From Viridothelium virens (Eukaryota > Ascomycota > Dothideomycetes > Trypetheliales > Trypetheliaceae): a DNA stretch of 64,000 nt. The notes under the pieces were generated by a model. It had not been told where the DNA came from, made no database searches, and saw only the letters and a list, made by a program, of their open reading frames with translations. Shown one piece after another: positions 35,055 to 44,907 of the stretch (position 1 is the first letter of the stretch; the number at the start of each line of letters is the position of its first letter). The position numbers and the translations under genes were made by a program. Location of the stretch: contig ML991870.1 of the NCBI GenBank assembly GCA_010094025.1, positions 1 to 64,000 on the forward strand. The letters are read 5' to 3'.

Positions 35055-36805
35055 TCACGTGATGAGAAAGTCCCAGCCCATGTTCGAGATGATCGTCTCC
35101 CAATCCCAGACATCCTCATCCCCGCCATCCATCATCTCCCAGATGCGCAGCACGATCTGGCGCGCATACTTGATGTTGCCGAACTCAGAGTAGGCCTGGA
35201 GGCGGTCGAAGGCCTCGGAGATCTCAGGCCGGTATTCGGTCTTGTAGGCGGAGCAGCCGAGCAGGAAGAGCGGCATCAGGAGGATGCTCTGGGTCGAGTC
35301 GTCGCCGGGGAGCTGGCGCAGATACATCAAGCCGTCGTGCACGGCCTCGTGCACTTTCTGATCTGGCGGTTGGTCGGCGAGCACGGTGCGCCGCAGGTAG
35401 ATCCACGTGGTCTGCCGGTAGAGCATCGAGGCGACGTGGCGCGCCGTTCCCTTCTCGTGCACGCATCGCCACTGCCGGAGCGCGACGTCGATCTGCTGCG
35501 CGTCGCTAAGGAGTTCGTAGTCCACGAGCGGGAGGTAGCCGGCGTGTTTCCGCTGCCGTACCGAGTCTCGTATCTTGCGTATCCGGGAGAGAATGCCAAA
35601 CAGGCCGTCCATGACACCGAGGAGCGCACCTGCTTCAGGCTGTATCATGAATTGAGGTAGCTCGAAATCTTCGCTCATGAAGACATTCCTTCGCTGGTAA
35701 TTGGTGATGGAATTGGCAATGTTGTGGTAATTGAAGAATTCATGGAGAAACATCTGAAAGTCCACGTTGCGTGACATATGCCGAGGGTCTTTCCTTTGCC
35801 GGTTGATAATGGCTTCCGCAGAATCCATGTGGTATCTGTATTGACCGTGGAGGTCACCATTGACAACGGTATCGAGGCATAGTACCACAGTCGAAGCAAT
35901 GACAGGATCCTCGATGATCATGTCTGACTCTCCAGCCATGTTGGCTGCCATTGCCTCGTCCATCCTGAGCTTCCTGCAGGCTTGACCAAAGTGGTGAGCT
36001 TGCCGCTCGACGTAATCATAATTGCCCGGATGGCGTTCCACCAGATGCGATCCGGCCAGGCACAACACGGAATGCATCAAGCCAGCGTGGCGCAATGCCA
36101 TTGGTAGCAAGATGGTCCTGAACGGGTTGCCATCGTCATTGAGTACGGTGAGCACCCGGCTGACATTGATATTGAAGTGGTCGAGGAAGATCCGGTCCGT
36201 CTCCGTCTCCACCCCATCGATAAGCAAGGGAAGCTCCGCCGGTGGGTCAAGGGCAAAACTAGCCCGTCGCTGCTTGCCGCTTCGCCAATAAGCCTTCGGT
36301 GGATAGCCCTCGCACACGACATTGTTCTTTAAGCAGTGGTTGCCTACCGGTGTGTCAGCTTGGTCAGCTTCATAAGGCTGGGGAACGGGGTTGGACACTG
36401 CATACAGGAAGGCTTAGCCTCGTCACATTTCTTCTTGCGCTTACGGCATGTGAAACATCCCGTCTTCGAACGACCTTTGGCAGCGGTGGTGGTGACAGGT
36501 GGGTGTTTGCGCGGCCGGCCCCGGCCTCGTCTGGGAGTTATGGGACTTGGAGAGATTGTATTGTCTTCAGAGCTCGGTTCGATTTTCGGTATTGGTATGC
36601 CATTCTCTTCTAGCTCCTCAACTTTTGGTACGATTTCGGGCTCCTCGTCGCTGCCACCGTCGCTCGAGAAGCGCAAGGGGTTGCCGAAAGAGGGTGTAGT
36701 AAGAGGGGACTCGCTCGAGGACGAGGAAGGCTGAGATGTCGAACTGATACTGAGTCGCGTAAGACCCGGAGGCGGCACCGGGCTCGTAAGTATGTCTGAA
36801 CTCAT
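35055..36805 (-). CDS. Zn2Cys6 transcription factor with AT-hook, PRO1/ADV-1-like
   Basis: Two exons, 36805-36406 and 36343-35055, give 562 residues. A 62-nt intron with donor GTATGC cuts the zinc cluster. Removing it gives C117-x2-C120-x6-C127-x6-C134-x2-C137-x6-C144, a perfect Gal4-type binuclear cluster, which confirms the model. An AT-hook (RRGRGRPRK, residues 92-100) precedes it. After the cluster comes CEGYPPKAYWRSGKQRR, then a Fungal_trans_2-like domain starting near LLIDGVETETDRIF, with LRHAGLMHSVLCLAGSHL. The KGRSKTGC...CDEAKP...VVCEGY layout and the GVET start are those of the PRO1/ADV-1 regulators of sexual development in Sordariomycetes. It could be a paralogue of that group rather than the orthologue. 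The gene stands alone, with about 4.7 kb of gene-free DNA upstream and 5 kb downstream. Confidence 0.88.
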
Positions 36806-39800
36806 TGGAGTAATTGGGGTGGAGAGGGTAGAAGACGACCAGCGCCGTGCAAAGGAAAGGGTGGCAGCAGGACTGTAGATGAGGTCGAGATGCGTGTACG
36901 CGGAATAAAGACCGGCGATATGTCTTCAAAGTGCGCCCGGACCCCTCCAATGGAATAAACCGGCTCGACCAGCAGTTGGCGGACGGGCTCGAAACCGTGC
37001 TACAGCAAGCCGTGCTGCGGGCAAGCCAGGCGTTGATTGAATGGCGCGGGATTGCGGGGGAAGTTGCCGTAAGCGTCTACACGGGTACATTCAACAGTCG
37101 TCTCCAATGCTCTAGTGCTGTTCAGAAGAGCTTCCGCGGGGGAGGGGGGGGAGGGGGCATATCCGTGACGGAGTCGAGTGCGCGGACATGAAAACGGAAT
37201 ATTGTGTCGGAATGAGGGTAGAGCCACTTAACTTGGGATGGTGCTTGTAGAAGAAGGCCTCCGCCGTTCTACCAGGAAGTCGTTGCAGTTAGGCCAAAGC
37301 TTCAAGATCTAACGATTGACTTCCCCCAAGCATGGCCACCCTGGGGAGTTTAATGCAACGGTAAAGGATCCACCCCTTGGCGTGAGCCAGCATGGGGATG
37401 AGCGCTTGACGCTTTCGCATTTGCATGATGCCTGTACATGGCGCCCCTAAGCGATTGAGGACTGCGAGAGCTGGGACAATGATCGGCGCAAGGATGCTCA
37501 AGCGAATCAGCGCGAGGCCTGACTCGAGCGCATGTGGTCCTGGGGATAGAGTCGTCAACAATTTGGTACGTATCATTGCAGCACGGCCGAAGCAATCGGG
37601 GTGCTCCACGAACGATGAAACAATGCATGGGCTAAATTAGTGCGCTGGGTCAAACGGCCCTCGGTCTGGCGAAGTCTTTTGAGATTGTCACCTTTTTCCA
37701 TCCCCACTCCAGAGCCATCTAGATACATAGGTATGCTTGGAGGAAGCGGAGAAAGGATTCCGGAGACAGCCAGAGCTTGGAGGATGAGAGTTCGAGTCTA
37801 ACACTCGACCATGAACGCCACGGTCGGGCCCAAGGAGACGGCTGGGGGAGGGTCTCTGGGGCCGGGGCTTACCCAGACGTGTGCTAGGTACCTCCGGACG
37901 CGAGTACTGTACGCGGGTACCTAGTGAGTTTGAACGGTGGACGTTCGAAAAGGGCTTTAGTCGAAGGTTTTCCCGCAAAAAGCAACCACAGCGCCATGTC
38001 GCGCTGCGGGAGGAGCGACGATCCTGCGCTGGGGTGGAGGAGGGGCGGATGAACGAGCTTCGTTCCTCTTCAGACTAACTCCGTTGGCCAAGTTACTACT
38101 AGGTACTCCGTACCCTTCACCGAAAACCGCACCTTTACCGACCCTGGAATTCCTGTCACATGCGGAATAAGAACTGATGCCCTGTGCAAGCCCCTCTTGT
38201 CCATAATGCGAAGGCCTCGTTTGGCTGACGGCAATCCTTCGATCCTGATATCGAATTCAGACTTTGGAGTGAGCAATCAAGGCCTGGGGTACCAAGGGCT
38301 CTGGTGGCTTTCACATTTGGAGATAAACACATAGAATGCATTACCTACGTAACTGAGAAAAGTGCTTCAGAGAGTGGTGCAAGTGTGGCGATCGTATTCC
38401 CTTGTGGCTAGTGTGTTAATGATTGATCATCCCTTCGATAAGCTTTGAGGCGAGTGGCGTCCGTTTCTGATCACCACTCATAACGTTAGTGGACACGGGC
38501 TCTCGTGGCTTTTCAGCTAGCAGAACGCCTTGGAGGCTGGCTCTTGCTCGTCTGATGCTAAAGTGACCCGAGGGGATTTGTGGCGGCGTTGACGGGTTGA
38601 AAGCGCCCCAAGATTTGTGCTGTCTTCGGGATTATAGACCAGACTCACCTCGGTGCACCTGGTAACCAGGCCTACTCTAATAGGTACGCTTGTGGAGCTT
38701 AGCGCTTCTCCATACTTCGTGCTTTGTTGTCTCGACGGTGAAACAAGGAAGAAGCGAATCTCAATGTCACGCTATGATGTAGTCACTCCTCGTGCTTCAG
38801 TTGCACCTCTACCTAGGTAGCGAGCCGGCAGGTCATCTTCGAGTCGCATTGATGACCACCTACTTACGAGGCTGGTCAGTTACCTTTGATACTCTTTCAA
38901 GGGTGCCGCGACGGCCATTCCGGCACAACCGTCGGGCAACTTGCCTCGTCTGAAATTTGATGAGGGTGATGCGTGATAGCCGTGGGCGCCTTGCAATAGT
39001 CCAGCCGGCATGGAGACCGAGACTTTTCATCCAATTCGTTGGCGCCAGGAACGCCCATTACGTTAATCCTAGCGATGCTCATTTCTCGAGTGGGGTGGAA
39101 TATTGTCGAGCGGAGGGCAGGGGTGATGAGGCATGGATATTTGGATGGGAAAGCCACATTTCTTCCTTCGGTCGACGAGCCGAGTCCAGCTCTGGCCAGA
39201 ACAAGCAGTTGTAACCGTGCCTTCAACGGGTAGGAGCTCCCTATGCCAAGCCGTTATTGCACCTTATCGAGGCGTTCCCCACGAGATCGTGCAATACTTG
39301 GAGCACCTGAGCCCAATATTGCTCTGAAGTGCTTAGCCGGTAAGACTGGTTACAAGTAAGCGCAGGAAGCACGCCTGTTCTCGAGCGTGCTATCTATGCA
39401 TAACGATAGCGAGGTCAAAGGCGGCTGAAGTTCATATCGACTGTCTCGGACGGTGTGCCGTTGAAGAGACGGCTCAGATTGGACATCCCAATAAATGCAT
39501 GAACGGCTGAATAGACGGGACGACTGCCGTGCGTACAGCAAGAACGTGCTTTGAACGTGGCATTCACATTCAAATAACCGATCACATCTAACGTCAGCTT
39601 CACCGCCAAGCATGGGACGTCCTATCCAAACGGGAAATTTCGCGATCACGATGTCTCTGAAGCTATGATGGTGGTGAGAGCTAATCAGTCACAAGCAGGA
39701 AGCCTCAGAAAACATTGCGCCGACCAGAATGCTGCAAGCGAATCTATGAATTCGCGATTCAGACGTCCGCAAGAAAATGAGGTGAGGAGACTAGAGAATC

Positions 39801-41506
39801 ACAGGAACCCCCAGATTGGTCATTCAACGCTTTGGCGAATTAATATCATGATCGATTTTGACCTGAGAGAATGAGATGTCGTTCGCTCATTGGTAGTTGG
39901 CGCTCACATCGATCCATACATTCCAATTACGCCAAGTCCAAAACTCTTCGGCTTTCCACCAGCCTTGAAGCCCGGTGAACGATATGCGACAGGGACGTCC
40001 AACATATAGCACACTCACCCTACGCAAGCGATACATCAGCAGTCGCGTACTCCTGGTGGTCGACTAAACCACGTGAGATGGTACGCAAGCTCATGAATAC
40101 TGTATGCATGGGATGGATGTCAATGCCATCATAGTGACTTGGGCCCAGAAGGGTCGTTGTAAGCCGTATGGATGTGGCACAGACGCTGCAGCATTTGATC
40201 GTTAGTTTGCCACATAGCTTCCGTGGCTTTACCAACCACACCGGAGGCGCTAAGCCCACTGCACACGGTTCGGCACCAAAGATTGAAGGACAAATGCACG
40301 ACGGAACCCCGCAGCAACGGCTAGAAGACGTGTGCATAGGGCTGATAGATCAATTGCCCTAACTGCTTAGTGCCCCTGATCTTCCCCATCCCATTCGACT
40401 CATGATAGGCTTCGTTAGGAGACCACTCCACCACTCACTCTGGGTATGCCCAATACAATCCATGTGAGCCAACGTCAGTACGCATGTCCATGTCCATGGT
40501 GGCTGAGAACGGCGCCTCACATCGGTAACTCCAATCGAGGACAGGCTCTGAGATATTGTTTTGGGAAATCTTCGGCATGACATCTTCGGCATTCAGGGAA
40601 ATGGTACTCACAGAGCCGGGTACCCCGTAGCCGTCTTCCAGGTAGCATATGCAAAGAATACTCGGGACCGGTCTTACGGGCTTGCAAGGGTCTTGGGGGC
40701 TTCCAAATTCGGAGAAGGCGTTTCCTGGGGTCAGAGTAGAAGCTTACTGCAACAAGTACATTTGCGAGGCCGGCGGTCGCTGCTCTGAAGTCATAAGTGA
40801 GTCCTTGCTTCGGCTCCGCATCTTTCATCGTCGGCGAATGGTGACTGGCGTGCTATATTGAGGCTTTTTGCAAAGAAAAACCAATAGGAATGGTAAAGAC
40901 GTGGCTGACCGCGCTGATTAGTAGGAAAGGCTAGAAACCTTGCTCCAGCAGATAGGCTTTTCAAGCGCCAAACTCAACAATACGTCAATGCTTGTCCTCG
41001 TCTATGTGACACTGATGTTGCGGCCCTGTTTGTGAAACGAAACCAGCGGCGAAACTCTGTTCAGCCGCAAAGACCATAGGCATTTTAGTGTTGATAGCAA
41101 TACCGGTTTCTAAACCCTAATCAACGTCTCCAAAACTTTGCTAAAGTCAGTAACACCGTAGACTGCGACCAAATGCCAGAAGTAGACGTTGCGTAGTCTA
41201 AGTCATAGCCTAGAAAGACTCAGTATCAAACTGTCAAACGATCAGTCAAGTACTGACGGAAATGGCGCTAGGCTGGCTAGAGTCCGAGACGGGGGACCTG
41301 ATTTACGATACAGGGGCAACTAGTTGCAAGAGAGGCCCCCGTCCACTATGTGAGAACTGTAAAGTACCATGTATCATCTCTTAAGCCTTAAGGAAAAATC
41401 TGAAATACCTGCCGTCCCTCAACGGGATAGATTGCGCCTGACTCCGGACAGAATTCTTTCACTGGCTCCTAGGCGTAGTCCACAGTGATGCCATCTTCCC
41501 TTCATT
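36806..41506. other. 4.7-kb gene-free upstream region of the Zn2Cys6 gene
   Basis: No coding region is supported; frames are short, overlap on both strands and show no motif. It contains a G-run at 37138-37157 and one TACTCCGTA copy at 38104-38112. The length fits a large regulatory region of a developmental regulator, which is inference. Confidence 0.5.
37138..37157 (+). other. G-run able to form a G-quadruplex
   Basis: Twenty bases made of G runs of 5, 8 and 5 split by single A residues, about 330 bp upstream of the Zn2Cys6 start codon. The pattern contains at least four GGG blocks and so meets the usual quadruplex rule. On the gene's own strand it is a C-run. Confidence 0.55.
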
Positions 41507-42818
41507 TCAGGCAGATCTGTGCCCTCTTCTTCTCCCTCCTCCTTTTCTTCTTCTCTTCTTTCTCCTCCCGTTCCTTCTCCCCTTCCGGCCTCCAGCTCTC
41601 CCTCTCCCCCAGCTCTTCCTTTCAAGCTCGAACTCCCAATGCTCAGAATAAAGACAGCTCTCTGCACATACTCCAACTCTTATCGAGCCTTCCTCAACGT
41701 CCATAAGAGAGCTGTCGGGATCATTCTCTTCCACCAGGTTGACACTATAGTAGCATCTGCATCTGCGACATTGGTCTTTGGGCTTGAAATCATGACCTAT
41801 GGCTTGCCACACATGATGCTTGAGGTGTCGTAACGGGCCATCATTGACATGCTTGAATTCATCCTGAAGTTGGTTCCATTCTGCACTTGACGAGGGTCTC
41901 CTCTCTCCAAAAAGGATGTTTCTCATTCTGTTGAGCTCTTCAGATGCTGGTTCAAAGTGATTCTTTCGGACATAATCAAGAATCCGGCAGTCCCTATATG
42001 ACGTGAAGAAACCGCCCCATGGAAGATGTTTCTCGGTTTCCTCCGGCCAAAATGGCTTTGACACTCCAACCCTCTGCCCAGTCTCATCCAAACAAACACA
42101 TATCGGTACGAGAGGAGGTGGCTCCGAAGTGTCTTTGGCCCTCGTCGACTTCCAGCAGTCGTTGTTCAGTATTTCAATAAATCGTTTGAGTGACATTTTA
42201 TCATATTCGACATGACACTTTCTTTTAACAAGTGCTTTCTTCAGCTTTGGTGTTGCGAGCCGAATAATTAAGACCGTGACTTCTTGAGGACGACGGCATA
42301 TCCATCGGCGCTCTAGGTGGCTGAGCTCTAGCACTTTATAAGTATTGATCTCAAAAACAGAAAGACTGCGGGTAAATCCTACCATATGGTAAATCCCATT
42401 TGGAAGTCTGATCAGATATCAATGCTAGTAGACTTTCGCTTCTCGATACATAGCCAGGTAGAGTCGGATCTTCGTTTTGAAGATGTTTGGATACCACCCA
42501 TTCCCGATATATCGTGAACAAACGGGTGTATTGCTCAATAACGCAACGTAAGAGAGGTAGTAGACGATCTTGGAACTCTACCTTCTTGCCTTTGACAGTT
42601 CTAGCTGCGTAAAGAGCATCCTCAACGTTATGCTGAAAATGTTCCATACTCGCTACAGTATGCTGGAGCATGCAACCAACTCTCTCGGCCTTCTTTTTAG
42701 GTGGAAGATTTGCATACCAAATGTCGTAGTTGACTGATGGAAGGTCGATAATACATAGAGAAGGATAACTCCAGCCTCTTCGGCCACTCCACAGGCGAGA
42801 TACATTTGGCTCTGTCAT
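41507..42818 (-). CDS. Orphan protein B with Arg/Lys-rich tail
   Basis: Model of two exons, 42818-42383 and 42333-41507 (49-nt intron, donor GTAGGA, acceptor TAAAG), giving 420 residues. I do not recognise the family. The N-terminal part is predicted mostly helical (EFQDRLLPLLRCVIEQYTRL). The second exon opens with LELSHLERRWICRRPQEVTV. A Cys/His-containing segment (CRRCRCYYSV) lies near residue 365, and a late cysteine pair reads VCAESC. The last 30 residues are almost only Arg, Lys and Gly (RRNGRRKKRRRKGGG), encoded by a polypurine/polypyrimidine tract that may have grown by slippage. This tail could act in nuclear import or nucleic-acid binding. The start ATG lies 141 bp from the end of orphan gene A on the same strand, so the two could be parts of one gene, though I found no good splice pair to join them. 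Confidence 0.55.
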
Positions 42819-42959
42819 TATTAAGAATCCAAAGCAGACATACTATTCATTACAATCTATCTAGATAGCTCATATATCTTACAACTGTCCAGCATAAGAT
42901 AAGGATTAGATGTTGGTGACTGAATGTTTGCGACCAACTGTTTGTGAACTAGAAACCTC

Positions 42960-43892
42960 CTAATCATTTGCTGGACTCGCTTCAAGAACAAAGGCTCCTG
43001 AATATATTTGCTCAAGATCGAACAACCTGGTAGCGCTGGCATGGTCTGGAATCTTGAGCTCCACTTTTCTAGCCGATTTAATTGACGTCCGTTTCCATTC
43101 TTCAAAGTCTTCCAGCTGCAGCTTCAAGCAAGCGCATGCAATTGTGTCCTGAAAGCCGTCTAAGGAGAAAGCACGGACATTAGGCACAGCGAAAAACGTG
43201 CCATCGTCTTCTCTGGTCACAAAGTAAGGCGAGGAAACTATCCAGAGTTTGTTGTCATGAAGTGATTTCACAACAATAAAGCGTGTGCGCGTCCACGTTT
43301 TTTCTTTGTCGTTCCATATTGTGAGTGGGCTAATTGGGAAAATTGGTCCAAGGTTGGGTTCCTTCTGCATTCGTCTTCCGCAGATAATCGGTCGTTCCTC
43401 GACAGGTTTCTAGAGAACAGACTTCAGCGTTGCATTTTTGTAGCTTCTGGGACCGGCGCCCAAACGTACCGAGTCAATTATTCTGTTATCTTCACCCGGC
43501 AAGTACCCCATCTCGTCCACGAAATAGACAGAAAATGTGGTCCATGTCCGCTTTACTCCATCTGACTCTGGCAGCACGATATAGGGATCTTCATCTTCGA
43601 CCAGTAGGCGACCCGCCGCACGACCTGGCAACGATATTCCGTAATGAAACTCGTCTCGAGAACCAAGATGAAAGAAGCGAGACTCTCTCCGTTGACACAT
43701 ATTGCCAAATTGTGTTATGTCATCGTCTTTCGATTCGTGGGTCAACGCCATCAAGTGGCTCTTGAACTCTTCAAGTAAGATTGGTGATTCTTTTGGAAGT
43801 AGTCTTGTCATCAAGACACGGGTCTTGGAGGGTTGATAACTGGGGTTACTATACGGATCTCCATCGTGCATATTGATTGTTAATGGTGACAA
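42960..43892 (-). CDS. Orphan protein A
   Basis: Two exons, 43892-43470 and 43409-42960, give 290 residues. The two open frames are in the same phase but separated by a stop. A 60-nt intron with strong donor GTACGT, a branch-like CGCTGA and acceptor CTCTAG removes that stop, which supports a real spliced gene. No family is recognised. Visible features are alternating beta-like hydrophobic stretches (FSVYFVDEMGYLP, WTRTRFIVVKSL, LWIVSSPYFVTRE) and an amphipathic helix (LKLQLEDFEEWKRTS). No signal peptide or membrane helix was seen. The paired position with orphan B, and the absence of both from any family I know, suggest a lineage-restricted locus. Confidence 0.6.
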
Positions 43893-44907
43893 AGTCCTTG
43901 TGGACCGAAGTTTTGCGTGGGCTTGCGAGAAGAAGCTGAGGATCTCAGCAGTAATAGAAAAAGCAGGGTGTATTGTGTGGACACCGATAGAGAACTAATT
44001 CAGATAAGGAAAGCGAAGCTGGAGGTTAGCCGATATTTATGTTAAGGTAGATGAACGGTAACAGCCGCGAACATCGATGAGTGCTGCAAGTGCCTCTTCA
44101 ACATCATTGTGCAAATGTGCAGTTTTGGTGCATCCGGAAACTCGCCCCGCTATCGACATTTTAGCATTCAAAGGCCATCTAACGATGGTCAAGCTTTACA
44201 GTTATTGTGAATATGTGTATATACGTTGGTTTGACGCGTTCGGAAACTCGCCTCGCCATCGGAATGTGAGCCTTGAAAGACCATCTAAGGATGGTGGAAA
44301 ATCACTCCGCTGTTCCCCTGCTGCAAACGGCAAGGGTAACGACAAGAGCGTTAACGGTCCTTGTCTTTGGCCAACAACCTTTCATTGTGTTGCTGAACAG
44401 CCTTCAGAGTGGGCAGGATGCTTAATCGTTCGACGGAGTCCAGTCGGCGCTGGTGGATTGAGTTCCCCGCCGCCGAGCTCATGCCTCTCATGGGCTGTGT
44501 GGTGACCAATTTGTCGCCATCGGCTGAGAAGAAAGTGCATCATAATGGTAAAAAGCGTGGCATTGTAGCTGATACTCCGTACCTTGGGTTGTTCTGGGTG
44601 TGGAAAGCGTTGTAGGACTACCTTATCTAGGTATGGTATGTAGGTAGTATGACTGTTTGCCTAGGTTTTTGTCCAATTGCGTCAAGGGTCTGTTCTAAGC
44701 TCCGCGGAGGCACCAAAGGTTAACATTCACGTAGGGGGAAGCTGTATGCATTTGCGAACTCCCTCAATACTTACCCATAGGTGCCATACTATGCCTACCT
44801 TAGACCTCTGGGTGATGCAAGGCAAATCCCGGACTAAGAATTTCTGTTCTCATCCCTCGCTGACATCCCCGAGGCCTGGAGAAGCCCCTGCCGTGTGATA
44901 CCTCACG
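43893..44907. other. Divergent region between orphan A and CFT2, with an imperfect direct repeat
   Basis: No gene is supported; the 142-codon frame at 44077-44505 (+) covers the repeat and has no motif. It holds one TACTCCGTA copy at 44573-44581. Confidence 0.45.
44135..44295 (+). repeat. Imperfect 55-bp direct repeat, period 106
   Basis: Copy 1 at 44135-44189 and copy 2 at 44241-44295 align without gaps at 45 of 55 positions, beginning CGGAAACTCGCC and ending in ATCTAA-GATGGT. The 106-bp offset stays constant over the whole match. It lies between divergent genes. No match to the neighbouring coding regions was noticed. Confidence 0.75.

Noticed and set aside
43410-43469. In-frame stop between the two halves of orphan gene A, at first taken as a sign of a pseudogene
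   Set aside because: A 60-nt GTACGT...CTCTAG intron of normal size removes it in phase.
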